A stretch of 64,000 nt of DNA from Liriodendron chinense. Its lineage: Eukaryota > Streptophyta > Magnoliopsida > Magnoliales > Magnoliaceae. The stretch lies in assembly GCA_003013855.2 (NCBI GenBank), contig ML058554.1, forward strand, positions 248,001-312,000, read 5' to 3'. Positions 22,240-34,184 of the stretch are shown here, piece by piece. Within the stretch, counting starts at the first letter, position 1; each line of letters opens with the position of its first letter. The position numbers and the translations under genes are program-made. The notes below the pieces were generated by a model, which saw nothing but the letters and a program-made list of their open reading frames with translations, searched no databases and was not told the DNA's origin.

Positions 22240-24929
22240 TCTCCGCGGGCGAGTTTAACCACACCTAAAGGTGAGAATGCTTAATCCCTCAATATAATTC
22301 CCCTTTCTGCATTATCGGGCTCAAAAATGAAGTGTGGGTGGATGTTCATGGGTCTGAAATGGATGGTTGCCGATCAGGCAGTTTAGAAGTGTACAGAAGA
22401 TCTTGGATTTAATGGTTAGATTGTACTTAGATGGATCTTCTATGTGGGTGCTATTTGTTGCAACTTTCTGTTCATAATGGCATCTAGAGAATCTTGAAAT
22501 TTCCTAATATTTTGTGCCAAATCAGATTGATTAATCTTGAAATTTGATGAATTTTTTTTATATTTGGTGTAACCAAACATGTTGTTTAGGTGGTTGTGTG
22601 ATTTCTACTATGTACAAAGCAAGCTGAAGTAGATTGTATATGTCATTGTTGTGTTTTAACTGTATGTTTCAGTGGATGGAGGATGATCAGAGCTGTCCAC
22701 CTGATAGGTGCTGCTATCATTGATTGCTTTTTTGAACTATCACTCATAGTGGATGATCATGGCCATTGATTTAATGTTGTTAGATCTGGGCCGTTGCCTT
22801 TTCGTTTTCAGCTGCCTGTTTGGATTCCAGCAATTGGTGTTCAGGCTAAACTGTTTGCTATGAGTTCTGAACCATGGCTGATTTATGTTCATAGAAAAGA
22901 TGAGCAGTTCTGGTCATCCATTTGGGGCTCCATCCAATGGTTCATATGGTGAGATTTAATTGATCTAGATCCACAAATTTTTTTTGGGTCATGAGTGATC
23001 TGGATCCTCCCTTTCTTAGTGGTTGATCAAATAGATAGGATCACCAAGTCAGAGTGATGCAGGAAAGTGATTGGGAATTAAAGGTGGACCAATAACATGG
23101 GCAGTGTAAATCCGTGGTTAGGCTCATTTTCATGAATGATCAAGATTGTTCATTTTAATGGGCGTTGATGGAATGGCTAGGAATGTTGTATGATGACTCT
23201 CGGAAGGAATAGGGAATTACTGGCCAGGCATATTTGGCCAGGCATAATCTGTTTGCATTCTCAAGTTTCCACATGTCTGGGTTTTTAATATGCCAATATT
23301 TTCCGCAGATTCTGGAGCCATGCCAAAGTCAAAGTAGTCTTGCTTATCAGCCTCCTAGCTAACCCCTGGACTATGGGCATCCTTAGTTTGCTTGGTGATA
23401 TCTATGCACTACCAAACCTTAAAATGAACCTGAAGTTTCTGAGGTGATATCGGTGCCTGAGGCTTGTTGTTTTCTTTTTACTTTTGCTTCTTAATAAAAT
23501 CAGTTGCTTTTTTTAAAAAAAAGGTCCTATTTAAGAATCGAGCCCCAAAGCCCAAGATATTACTTTTCCCCATGCCTGAATAAAATCACAATATTACTCT
23601 TCCCACAAACGTAACGGAAATGGTGGTTTTGATCCGGTTTTGGTTGATGATTTGGCACCTGCTTTAGGATATTGGGTTTGATTTCATGTGATGAATTGAC
23701 AGAATAACTTGATTCTTTCAGTTGCCCCTTTTCAAAATTGTTCTTGGATTTAAAATTTTGAAAATCTATTCTCATGCATTCATATCTATAGGCCAAGATA
23801 TTGATCTTGACATGCATAATTTGATTTGTACAGTCTGTCAAGGTTACCTTTGATCATGTAGCATGCGGACTACATTGCAGGTGTGGCTTGATAAAAATAT
23901 CAGATTGTAGGATTTTGTACATTGTCTTCTAACAATATGTACTTCAAATGGATTGGTATCTAATGCAAGGTTTGAATTTTGTAAAGGAAAAGCTTTTCAA
24001 GGTTGCAGGTCTGCCAATGGTGGAGAATTGCATGTCTGGGTATAATAGTTGCATGGATTGGTATCTGAGAATTGCATCTCCATTAGCGCTAGCACCTGCT
24101 TGGTGTAGTTCTTTTAGCTCCAGTCAACTCCAGAAAGGAAAAAAATTAGCAGAGTCTGTTTGTGCTATTTGTAGGTGGTAACTTTTCAATGCAAAACACC
24201 ATTTGAAATGATGTAGCTATTGCAGTAATTGTAGGTTGTTTGAATGTTCTCTAGTAATGTGTATCTCACCTTCTCAGAGTACTTTCCATGTTGATGAAAT
24301 GGGTTTCTCATTTCAGGATGGGAGTTACATATATGTAGAAAAAAATCATCCGCGGTCCCGATTTTATGAAAAGAAGCCATCAGGTATGATTTGAAGTCAT
24401 CACCATTTTCAATTCTTCATTTGGGCCATTTGAGCAGATTTGGAATGCCAACAATGCAGGTGAATTCTGCCCAATCACCATCTGATTTTGTTGGTGCTTT
24501 GTGGAAGAATTCCCAAATAGCAGACGTTCGACACTATCTATTGTCTTAGTGTCTTTGTCATATTGATTCCACAGGACAAACATAAGCTAATGAAAGTTAT
24601 TCAAATGTGTCCCCAACTGAAGGCACGCCAACTTTGTCACAAATTTGGTCCATGCATTTTGCACATCATCCTTCATGTCCTAATGTTGATGAGTGCAAGG
24701 AGGTTCAAGCATCTTGAGTCAATTTACTGATATCCCCTGCTCATCTCTGTTGCATTTGTTGCTCTGTTCTCATTTACTTGCTCTAATTGAGGATTTTACA
24801 TGGGATGGTGACTTAATTGAATACAAGCCAATATACAGTTATGTTTAAATCTGTGTTTATATTTCTCAGTTCTAGGTATGCAACTTGAGAAAATTGCATA
24901 GACATGTGTTAGGTGTTACATATTGACAG
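22240..24929. other. Nested CACTA interior, no gene recognised
   Basis: AT-rich intron-like DNA. At about 24306-24384 a stretch with an AG before it and GT after it reads DGSYIYVEKNHPRSRFYEK, which could be another captured exon, but I cannot name it. The rest has only short frames. Confidence 0.4.
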
Positions 24930-25500
24930 CAGTTTGGGGCCACAAATCTGTCAAAAAGGATAGTGCATTTGTACCACAAAATCTATCCAAATATAGACAG
25001 CATTATGGACCACAGATCTGTCCAGTTTGGACAAAGCTGCATTGGTCACCGGAATTTGGCTCACAAAAATCTGCCTTGTGGACATAATGTTAGGACTCAA
25101 AATGGTCCCAAATCTGTCTAGTGTTTGGGGCCAGACCTGTCCATGAATTGGACAACATTTGGGGTCAAAACGATCCCCTTTTTGGGAACCCAAAGCTGTC
25201 CGAAAATGGATAGTGTGTGGGAACACAAAAATGTGCAATATGTGGGTCTAATTCTGTCCAAATTTTGGACAGTGTGTGGGACTTAATTATGGCCACCGGT
25301 TGGGCCATCTTTGACCCTCAAATCAGCCTAGCTAGACCATGTTTTGGGCCCACAAAACTGTCTAAGTTGGGCCACGTTTTGAGCACACCAATCTGCCTGA
25401 TTTGGACAACGAATTGCACTCAATTTTACTCATTTTGAACAGTGAGATTTGGTCTCAAAACTGTCTATAGTGGTCAGCGTTAGTGGGTCTCAAATCTGGT
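24930..25500. repeat. Degenerate tandem array with CTGTCCA...TGGACAG units
   Basis: Irregular units of about 45-60 bp contain AATCTGTCCA followed by TTGGACAGTGTG and a G-rich GGGCCACA block. The final 225 bp (25240-25464) are repeated almost exactly at 27413-27637. Confidence 0.6.
25240..25464 (+). repeat. 225-bp direct repeat, first copy
   Basis: Nearly identical to 27413-27637; by eye about three differences. Both begin ATGTGGGTCTAATTCTGTCC and end TCTCAAAACTGT. The low divergence suggests a recent rearrangement inside the nested CACTA. Confidence 0.85.
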
Positions 25501-26345
25501 CAAGTATTGGTATTTTAATATATAGATGTTAGAAGAACCATATGGTATCATTCATGCATGCTGGAAGGTGATTAAATGGCAATGGAAACTGGTTTCCCCT
25601 ATTGTAACAGCCCGGCATGTCTGAATTTTGCGGAATCCTTTAGAACAAGTGAGAGATTTCCATGTCATTTCCAAAAGCACTTGTGACAGGTTTGTATCAT
25701 TTCAAAACATCCATACACAAACAGTGGCAACAGTGCTGGTTATAGCAGTGCTGGTCCTAGTGTTATGGAATGAATGGAGTGTTCAAATTGAGGATTGGCT
25801 GTCCCACAGACTGATTCGCAGTAGGTTTGTAAATGATGGAGCTATACAACAAACTGGTGGTCATGGCAACAGACCTGATTTGGGTCAGCCGGAACATAGC
25901 GCATTCACCAATTCGGCCTGGAATTGAGACCCCATCCAAGTCGTTTAACCATCAGGACTGTTCAATAGGTTGTCTATGTTGGGGAAGGATGCACTAAAAG
26001 TTAAAGGATGCACTGTTCAATCCACCTGAGGCATAATTTGTTTGGTTTCTCATAAATCTGGAATAATGTAATGGTGGGTGAAATCCAAGTCATTCATCAG
26101 GTGGATTGCACTGTGTGAATACCACGGTCCAATGTATGGGTATGGTTTTTATAACACTCACTCTCATACTTGGGTATTGTGCTTAGCAACTAGAATTTTA
26201 AAAAGGCAATTGGAGAGGATTAAAAATCCTACTTTTTGAAGATATATTGCTAGCTAGACAAGTTATTTATGAGTCTATGACTGACTAATCTTAGAATGAA
26301 TGGGCAGTCCAGATCATCCCTAAAATAATGATCCAAAACGGATGG

Positions 26346-26389
26346 ACAGCAGCAGCTAGCAGCAGCAGCAGCAGCAGCAGCAGCAGCTA
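26346..26389. repeat. (AGC)n microsatellite
   Basis: AGCAGC repeats interrupted once by TAGC, just upstream of the PABP fragment. It could derive from a Gln- or Ser-rich linker of the captured gene, but no frame supports this. Confidence 0.7.
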
Positions 26390-26417
26390 GGGTGACAGGC
26401 ATGCTAAGGTGACAGGC

Positions 26418-26510
26418 ATGCTTCTGGAGATGGACCAGACTGAGGTGCTGCACCTGTTGGCGTCTCCGGAAGCTTTAAAGGCGAAGGTGGTAGCAGCAGC
26501 AGGTGGCTGA
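26418..26510 (+). pseudogene. Captured fragment of poly(A)-binding protein, MLLE (PABC) domain
   Basis: The frame reads MLLEMDQTEVLHLLASPEAL followed by KAKV and then AAAGG-stop. This is the MLLE signature of the C-terminal peptide-binding domain of cytoplasmic poly(A)-binding proteins. Only the last helices are present and the end diverges from the family into an alanine run before the TGA at 26508-26510. A GACAG just upstream resembles an acceptor. Confidence 0.8.
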
Positions 26511-26669
26511 ACCCCAACTGATCAACTATCGGCACTTTCTCTGAATGACACGCTCGTTTCCTGAGGCAGGTTAGTTCTGTTTTCTTCATCCATCTGTGTG
26601 TGGGTTCATCAGCTTTCTGAATTGAAAGGCTCATCAGCTTTCTGAATTGGGTATTTTATATGAATATAG

Positions 26670-26786
26670 GTCCTCTTGCTGATGACATGTTCCACTGGCA
26701 AGAAACAATTATGGGTCCAGTTGTAGGTGGTGTATTTCTGTTAAACCATTCACTTCCCACCAGGTTACCCATTCAAGCCACCTAAG
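26670..26786 (+). pseudogene. Captured exon of ubiquitin-conjugating enzyme E2
   Basis: Between ATATAG and GTAAAT lies GPLADDMFHWQETIMGP, then a GGVFLL block, then GYPFKPPK in another frame. These are successive strands of the UBC fold of UBC4/UBC8-type E2s, upstream of the catalytic Cys, which is absent. A frameshift between the GGVFLL and YPFKPPK segments shows decay. The exon boundaries look like normal splice sites. Confidence 0.8.
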
Positions 26787-26973
26787 GTAAATCTCTAATA
26801 TGCATATGACCACATCTGTTCATTGACATGTTCCATCCGAACCGTAGGACTAGACAGGGAGCTGAAACAACCAGAGAAATTGCACCTGTTGGATTATCCT
26901 AAGCAACCAACAGAGATCCTATAAAAGGAAGGTTAATCTATGTTAAAAGTATATCATGCCATCCTACCAACAG

Positions 26974-27075
26974 AGCGGGTTGAAAGTGAAAGAATGCGAG
27001 TTGTTGAGAAGGAACTTCAGTGATACTGGGTGCTTCGGCTTTGGTATTCGGGAGCACATTGATCTTGGAATCAAG
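26974..27075 (+). pseudogene. Captured exon of 60S ribosomal protein L11 (uL5)
   Basis: Preceded by CCAACAG, the frame reads SGLKVKECELLRRNFSDTG followed by CFGFGIREHIDLGIK, the highly conserved central-to-C-terminal part of eukaryotic RPL11. A splice-like end after ATCAAG is followed by intron-like TTGGTTCTTTTAGC. The first and last exons of the gene are absent. Confidence 0.85.
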
Positions 27076-27412
27076 TTGGTTCTTTTAGCTACGATGCATG
27101 TGTTTTTTTTATTCTTTGTCCATTTGCTTATCATGGTTGTACCAGCATGGCATGAAAGGTCTGAGATCCAATCCATCCATCAGAATGACACCACTATATT
27201 GACGTCCTAGCCCAAGAATCAGGTTGACCCACTGGTCAGTTGGCGCACAGTTTGCAAAATAAATGGACAGCTTGGAAGGCTTCACTGAAGTTTTCAACCC
27301 ATTCACCTGTCTTGCAATATTGGGGTCCACATGCTGATTGGACCAGATTTTATTTTTGGGAAAGCATGTGCAAGGTTGGGCCAACCTGATGGATGGATTA
27401 GATCTCACATGT

Positions 27413-27637
27413 ATGTGGGTCTAATTCTGTCCAAATTTTGGACAGTGTGTGGGACTTAATTATGGCCACCGGTTGGGCCATCTTTAACCCTCAAATCAGC
27501 CTAGCTAGACCATGTTTTGGGCCCACAAAACTGTCTAAGTTTGGCCACGTTTTGAGCACACCAATCTGCCTGATTTGGACAACAAATTGCACTCAATTTT
27601 ACTCATTTTGAACAGTGAGATTTGGTCTCAAAACTGT
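27413..27637 (+). repeat. 225-bp direct repeat, second copy
   Basis: Second copy of 25240-25464. The tandem units upstream of the first copy are missing here, so only the last part of that array was duplicated. Confidence 0.85.
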
Positions 27638-27871
27638 TGGAGTTTTTTGGTGTCTCACATCAACCGTGTGGCCTACATATATAGGCGTGGATTGTTCAAA
27701 CATGTCCCGCATGTACAGAATCCTTCGAATGGATTGGTATGGCTCATTTGATGATTGCTATGGGACAACATGGAAATTCTTGAACCTCTGTTGATGTACC
27801 CTTAGTTTTATGAACTGTCACCAGTATGACTTTATACTCTCATGCTGATGGGTGCTGAACGTTTGTTTTAG

Positions 27872-28268
27872 ATTGGCATCTACGCCGGCAATGTTTAACA
27901 GCACGCTTACAGAGGATGAGGAGTTTTGTCCAGTTGATGGATCCATAATGATAACAGGTATTTGGAGAAAATAATGCCATTTTTGGATTGTACGGAATAT
28001 GAACTTAAGTTCCAGTACCTTGCTAGTTATTTTTAGGACTGGCGTAGCTGGTAGATAAATTAAGGGCCTAGATCTGTTTATTGGAACTGAGGATGGTCTT
28101 TCTGTTTTTTTTTGCATCCAGCTTTTAGATGTGGCTGTTATTTTTTGTTATTATTTTAATACTAAGCAGTGTATGATCGATTTGCTGATTGTGCTTCCTT
28201 CAGAGAAACCATTGGATGGATTCCATATAATTGTTGATGCAGGGAATGGAGCAGGAGGGTTCTTCGCG
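27872..28268 (+). pseudogene. Captured exons of a phosphoglucomutase/phosphomannomutase-family gene
   Basis: Exon 1 (27872-27957, after TTTTAG and before GTATTT) reads LASTPAMFNSTLTEDEEFCP then VDGSIMITG. Exon 2 (28204-28268, after TTCAG and before GTAAGC) reads EKPLDGFHIIVDAGNGAGGF. These match an active-site-loop region and the later VDAGNGAGG motif of alpha-D-phosphohexomutases, close to the plant plastid-type protein. The segment that normally joins them is missing, so an internal deletion removed it. Confidence 0.75.
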
Positions 28269-29624
28269 GTAAGCTTATACATTAAATATGAAACTGAAAT
28301 TTCCAGGATAGTTGTTGATGCACTGATATCTCCTATTTTATCTCAAGTCAGTCGTGTAAGTGCAATGGTTGCTGTGTATTTTATCTCGCCAAACAGGTCA
28401 TTATAATATTGCTCGTGAATTGATTGTGAATTGTTTCTGTATTTTCTTAAATATCCATTTGCTTTAAATATCTCGAACATTTCCCAGGGGGATTGGATGA
28501 AACCATTCGGGCTGAAATTAGAGGCTTCTCATGAATCGGCGGTTGTACAAATCTGGTGTATAAATCTGTGCAAATCTGACTGTATCTTGTGCATCCAAGG
28601 TGTGTAAATCTGACCGTATAATTGTGCACCAAATCTATACAAATCTGACTAGACACGCATGAATCTGAGCTGCCAACAGACCTGGATTAGAACGTATGAT
28701 TTTATGGACTCTCAGCTTAAAAAATTCGGTGGTGGCTACTGCTTTGCATTAAAGCTATTGAATTATCATAGAATGAGTTGAAGTTTGCTTGATTTTTTTT
28801 TTCAATTTTGTAGGAAACTATTGGCTACCACGTAGCATGACTAATTATGCAATTTGAATGAAATTCATATTTCATTAGCCTTGATGCCAAAAACTGAAAA
28901 GGAAAAAACTAAACAAATTCATGATTATCCACCAGGATGTACAATAAGGCGATCTCATATTATGAGTAGGCACTTGCCCTTTTGATCAGAAGTTTGAGCA
29001 CCTATGTAGGTCTGGCGTATGGTTATCATTTGCAGGTATACTCTTTTAAGCCTTGGAGGCTTTTTTGTCTTTCCAATTATTTCCTTTGTATAAAGAGTTT
29101 TTTTGTTTTATGCATTTGCTTCTGACGAATACAGTTGTGCTTAATGCAATCTGTATGCATTTGGAACCTTTTACAGTCTCCAAATTATAATAGTATTGTT
29201 AGCATACATCTCTTCAGTGTTTAAACATCAAAGCTTTGTTAGTTTTGCATTCAGGGTTTGTGGTTAAAACCCAATGATCAAGTTTTGCACAAAGATGCTA
29301 ACTTTGGCGCATGTGGATGAATGTCACCGTGTCACCGATCAGAAAAATGAAATTTGATGTCGCTAACCTGCAATAGTAAGTCTCACTTGTATTAGAATTT
29401 ATGAATTAACTTGTATATATTTGCAATACTAAGTCTTGCTTGTATGTTCATCGGTCATGAAAGTTGTCTTTGAATTTCTAAATGGATTGATCTATCAGGG
29501 CATGTACTAGCTTGTATGTTCATGGGTTTTGAAAGTTTTGTTTGAATTTCTAGATGGATTGTTCTATTAGGGCTTGTACCAGAAACGGCTAGATATGCTG
29601 CTGTTATTTTAAAAAAATTAAAGA

Positions 29625-29880
29625 CACTAGCTACGGATATAGTCCGAAGCCCTTAAAAGTAATACGTAGCATTATGTAGACATAATGCTACGGATCGGAT
29701 TTATATAGCTATGGCCATTGTCCGTAGCCGAAATACTATAGCTACGGACTATATCCGTAGCTATAGCTTAAAAGGCTATGGCTACAGCACCAATAGCTAC
29801 GGATCGGCTACGGGCCCGCTACGGATTATATCCGTAGCTATAGATGTATAGCTACGGATATAATCCGTAGCCTTTGCCCC
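29625..29880. repeat. ATCCGTAGC subterminal repeats, right end of nested CACTA
   Basis: About a dozen GCTACGGAT and ATCCGTAGC motifs in both orientations next to the right terminus, matching a smaller set at the left end (21108-21190). Typical CACTA subterminal structure. Confidence 0.85.
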
Positions 29881-29897
29881 ATTTTTTTGTAGTGGTT

Positions 29898-32640
29898 GCA
29901 ATTGATGGATAATCTAGACAGATTATTGAACCATCCATGTATTAAATGACAATTACCAATTGTCTATGCTAGGTTATGCATGGGCAATCAAGATAAGCCA
30001 ACATGATGAAAAATGTACAACAACCTATGAAGCATCAAAATCTTTAATAGAAATAATCCAGTTCTTAATTAATCATCAATCTAGGTGATCCATCTAATCA
30101 GCTCACCTAAGAATGCCATGGCTAAAGCATCACATTGGTCGAGCAATCCTAAACGCATGATCAATTGCTTTAGAAATAAACTGGACTGACATGTCAATTC
30201 GGTAAAATGTGCAACACTTTTTTCTTATTTTTGAAATTTGGTGGTAGGTGTCAGTAGTTGATAGAGTGGAATAGCGGAATTGCTTCTGAAATCTGACAAA
30301 CAAGAACTTGGAACATTATAGGTAAGAACAAGAGAAATGGTTAATATGAAATAATATAGTGCCCTTGAATGATTCCCTGTTTTCCTATTTGTAGGATATT
30401 GTGACCAATACAGAGAACTCTAAGAACCTAGATAAAATATTGTAACATAGATACTGGCATGGGACTTGGGAAGTATGGGATGAGAATAAATGGTTAAAAT
30501 AATTACTTTCAATATATCTAAATGGTTTTCACCCATGAAGCATGATGGTTCTCATAAAAGTAGAAGTTTGATTGAACTCATCATTGCCAAATGTGAGCAC
30601 CATCCCAAGCTGTCAAGAACAAGCGTAAGGTTAAATCATGGTTTTCTCATCCAAATTTTTATGTTATCAAAGGTAAATGTGGATCTTCAACAAACATTTA
30701 AGTTAGCTACATGATATCCATAGGAACATTTAAAGGGATAAATGGGCAGCAATATGAACAGAAATTCTGCTTCATGCTCGGTAGCCAAGCTGGTTAAGAC
30801 ACCCGTATTCGAGCACAAGTCATGGTCTCAAGTCCATTTGTTGTAAACGTTTCAATCTGGCATCAAATGATAAGTAATCTTACCCAAGAAAAGCCAAAAG
30901 AGAGGGCTCAAGTCCATTTGATATTGAAAACTCTGAATGAGGATCATGGTTGTGGCATGTAAAACTAAGGGGCTCAAGTATAACTATAACCCAAAGAGAG
31001 GACAGGTAGCAAACACCATCTCTACTATAGTCCATACCATGAAACTTTCAAGACAGTTGACCTCTTTATTAGCCTTCATTGCTCTTGACACCGGCAGTTT
31101 TAAACCAGCTAGAGGGCAATGAGGATCTTCATCACTATATTGATGCACTAGCCCAAGAATCAACTTGATCCAGTCTTTAAAACAAATGTACAGCTCTGAA
31201 AACCTTGGTTGAAGTTTCCTAACCCATCCAAGTGTTTCCAATATTGGGGCCCATGGGCCATAATTGGACCAGATTTTATTGTTTGGAAAACATGAGAAGG
31301 TCATACCAACCTGATGTATGAATTAGGTCTTGTACATTTGTGTTAAGCTCGTAAATGTGTGACATAGAACCACATGGACTTTTGAGTCATGGAACAGGGA
31401 AGTGTTTTTTTTTTTTTTTTTAAGAGATGAACAGGGAATATTGCTATCTATCCAGCATTTCCAATATATAGAAATTGGCAACATCTTTCCAACATTCTTT
31501 TTTTCCCTACTACATGTTCTTTGAATAGTAAGTACTGTAAAAGTAGTGAACAGATCAAATGGCTAAAGGAAGCATAGAAACTGACCATGGTACCTGGAAA
31601 TATGAATATTTATTCACGCCACCAAAAAAATTGATCAAAGCTAAACCAAAGTCAAACAAAATGTTGGTTATAAAACAATAGCGTGCAACCAACAGTACTT
31701 CACAATTCCAAAATCATTGCCACATAAATTTTCTGGAAGAAGGAAAATTACAAACATATTTTTGGGCCATGGCTTGGAGATCAATCATTGGAATTAGCTT
31801 TATGGTTGTCTTTTCCGTGCATCAACAACAGCTACAACCTACAAAAGGATGTATAGAGAAAAGAGAACTTTCAATACTAGCAAAAAGACCTTAAAAAGTC
31901 ACAACTAGAGAGACCAAACATGATTTCCACACAAAACAAAGTAACTTGGGTAAATGAAAGCAGTACCAATGATTTGCATGTAAAGATGAATTCAAAATGA
32001 TCATGATATCTAGAATCCCCCTGTCTATATGCAAGCCGCCAAATTATAATGACAGGACTATTCTATCAAGAAATTTTTTGGGTTATGGTCCATCCATGCG
32101 TCCAAAAGGCCAAGCTCACCCATGGTCCATACATGCCTGAAACTCTAGGGAAGAACAACTTAAGGAGTTATTTCAACTAGAAACTTTTAGAGATTAAATC
32201 CATGTGGGATCCTATGCATTTAGGTAAAATGCTACTGCGTGGTTATAGATCTTAGACGTGCGTAAATTACATCCATGTTTAGAAATTTGCAGATAATCTG
32301 AGGATTAAGGTAAGATAACTCGACTTGGTGGAGCCATGGCCCAAGTAAAGTCCGTATTTTACTTTTTTTTTTTAATAGTCCATATTTTACTTGAGTAGTC
32401 ATAGTGTGACTCAAACACAACTGTAATAGCGAGTGGAAGGAAAATGCTGACACTAAGTTGAATAACCCACAAAGTAATGAAAAATCATTCCATATTTTAG
32501 AACCTAATTGGTTTTCACTTGAATCTTATTTCTTAGTGGCCCTTAACAAAATAGTAGCCTCTTTCTTTGCATTTTTACCATTACAATTTACACACAAATA
32601 CACTACTATATATAGCAATTTCTTACTGGAATAACTACAG
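29898..32640. other. Outer CACTA interior, no gene recognised
   Basis: AT-rich DNA. At about 30781-30845 a perfect tRNA-like A box (TAGCCAAGCTGG) followed by TCTCAAGTCC suggests a SINE. About 31130-31330 resembles 27190-27410 inside the nested element (AATATTGGGGCCCAT, GGACCAGATTTTATT), so they share a dispersed repeat. No coding exon could be named. Confidence 0.45.
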
Positions 32641-32663
32641 TGCACTGACAATGTCATTATTAC

Positions 32664-32996
32664 CTTTCCTAAGACAGGTGCCATTCCCATTATCACTGAA
32701 GGTAAAGCAGAGCGAACATGCTGAGAAAAATCTGATGACAATTCCTGTAAAAGGTGACGTCTTATGTTAGTTAATCACATTGGTGTGAGAAACTAAATAA
32801 AATCACAAGTATAAAGCACAACCTGTCCTGGGAAGAAACCTGAAAAATAAAAATAAGGAAATTAATGAAAAGCTGCCCCTAAAATATGTATACCTTCAAA
32901 CAGGGAAGAGCGTGTTATTGCAAGTTGTGGATTCAAGATTCGGCAATACTTTATCACTTTTCTTGCAGTAGCTATACATACTTCAGCCTCATACAT
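32664..32996 (-). pseudogene. Captured exons of PP2A 65-kDa scaffold subunit A
   Basis: Read on the - strand, the first exon (32996-32894) gives MYEAEVCIATARKVIKYCRI then LNPQLAI. The second (32744-32664) gives ELSSDFSQHVRSALPSV then IMGMAPVLGK. Both are consecutive HEAT-repeat segments of the phosphatase 2A A subunit, with CAG acceptors and GTATAC/GTAATA donors and a 149-bp intron between. The two exons as delimited do not share one frame, and the first degenerates at its end, so it is not functional. It is the only named host fragment in the outer CACTA. Confidence 0.8.
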
Positions 32997-33264
32997 CTGA
33001 ACATGTTTATGAGAAACAATCAATCCCCATCTCTCTAAAACTTACTTCAATAGGAGTTGGTTTGCCAACCTGGGTCTGCCTAGCACTGGAGGTACAATTA
33101 CCTTTAGATTAAGTATGTCTTGCAGCCAAAAAAGAAGTTACACTAGATGCTAATTTTTCCTAAAAGAAGATATCACACATGGGATCAGATCTATTCATCC
33201 ACCACCAAGAAATAAGAATAAGACAAAGGAAGCACAAAAACTTACCTCCTGACAAGTTCGCCAT

Positions 33265-33740
33265 CGAAACAGCCCTAAAATCCTCCATTTTGCCATGCCC
33301 TAAAATCCCCATTTTGAATCTGGAAAGGCTACATTCAAATCTGAAAATTTCTAACACCCTAAAATCCCCATTTTGAATATGAAAATGCCACATTTGAATC
33401 TAGAAAATTTCAACGCCCTAATTAGATTAAAAAAGACCAAATTAGAATTTGGAAATTCCAAACCCTAAAATACTCCATTCCACCCTAAAATTCCTATTTC
33501 GTATTTGAAAATTCCACATTCGAATCTGGATGATTCAAAAGCCCTAAACAGAGTAATAAAAGCCACATACGAAAGGAAATTCCAAAGCTCTAAAATTCCT
33601 CATTTCACCATGTCTTAAAATTTCAATTTCGAATATGGAAAAACCTTATTCGAATCTGGAAGATAAAAGCCCTAAAATCCCCTATTTTGCCATGCCCTAA
33701 AATCCCCCATTTTGCCATGCCCTAAAATCCTCAAATTGGC
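33265..33740. repeat. Tandem CCCTAAAATCC(C)CATTTTG repeats
   Basis: Degenerate units of about 55-70 bp combine GCCCTAAAATCCCCATTTTG with GAATCTGGAAAATT-type sequence. Followed by (AG)n at about 33744-33791. Confidence 0.75.
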
Positions 33741-33743
<3 letters not shown>

Positions 33744-33792
<49 letters not shown>

Positions 33793-34013
33793 GATTGACG
33801 GCGGTGGTGGTGAGGGGAAGAGGGATGTTACCTATTAATGACGATTGACGGTGGTGGTGGTGCGAGGAAGAGGGATTTCACTTGACCGGGGGTTTTGGAG
33901 ATGGGTAGTGATGGATTTCACCTACCGATTGATGAGATGCTGGACGGAGAAGGATGTGTTTGAGAAAGCGGCCGTGATTGGGGAAGATCACCGCCGGATT
34001 TGAGATGAGGGTT

Positions 34014-34050
<37 letters not shown>

Positions 34051-34130
34051 GGGCGAGAGGGGTTTCAGGCGAGGGGGAGCGGGTTTGACGTTTTGGGGAA
34101 TTCGGTTTCCCTCTCGAAATAGCAAAAGGA
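33744..34130 (-). promoter_or_regulatory. GC-rich leader-like region facing the PP2A exons
   Basis: On the - strand this is a pyrimidine-rich, GC-rich tract with two long (CT)n runs (33791-33744 and about 34046-34013) and a CGGTAG/GTGAAATCC junction, resembling a plant 5' leader. It could be the captured 5' end of the PP2A or another gene. Function is not shown. Confidence 0.3.
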
Positions 34131-34184
34131 TGAGAAATGGTATGGTGTAAAATGGCTTACATTTTAGTGGGTGTTACCATTGCC

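Larger units (their letters stand above)
21090..29894. mobile_element. Nested CACTA transposon, 8.8 kb, carries host exon fragments
   Basis: The left end is CACTACAAAAACAAGGGGCA. The right end, reverse-complemented, is CACTACAAAAAAATGGGGCA. Both run into GGCTACGGAT/ATCCGTAGC subterminal repeats (21108-21190 and about 29625-29880). The target-site duplication GTT lies at 21087-21089 and 29895-29897. No transposase is visible. Inside are a GC-rich leader and fragments of SOUL, PABP, UBC E2, RPL11 and a PGM/PMM gene, all on the + strand, so this is a Pack-CACTA type element. Confidence 0.92.

Noticed and set aside
25628..25927. 99-codon frame with a hydrophobic stretch in the nested CACTA
   Set aside because: I could not match it to any family and it lacks splice support; left unnamed.
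30781..30845. tRNA-like A box and weak B box
   Set aside because: No cloverleaf or CCA-proximal pairing is visible; at best SINE-derived, so not called a tRNA. The same holds for 11780-11835.
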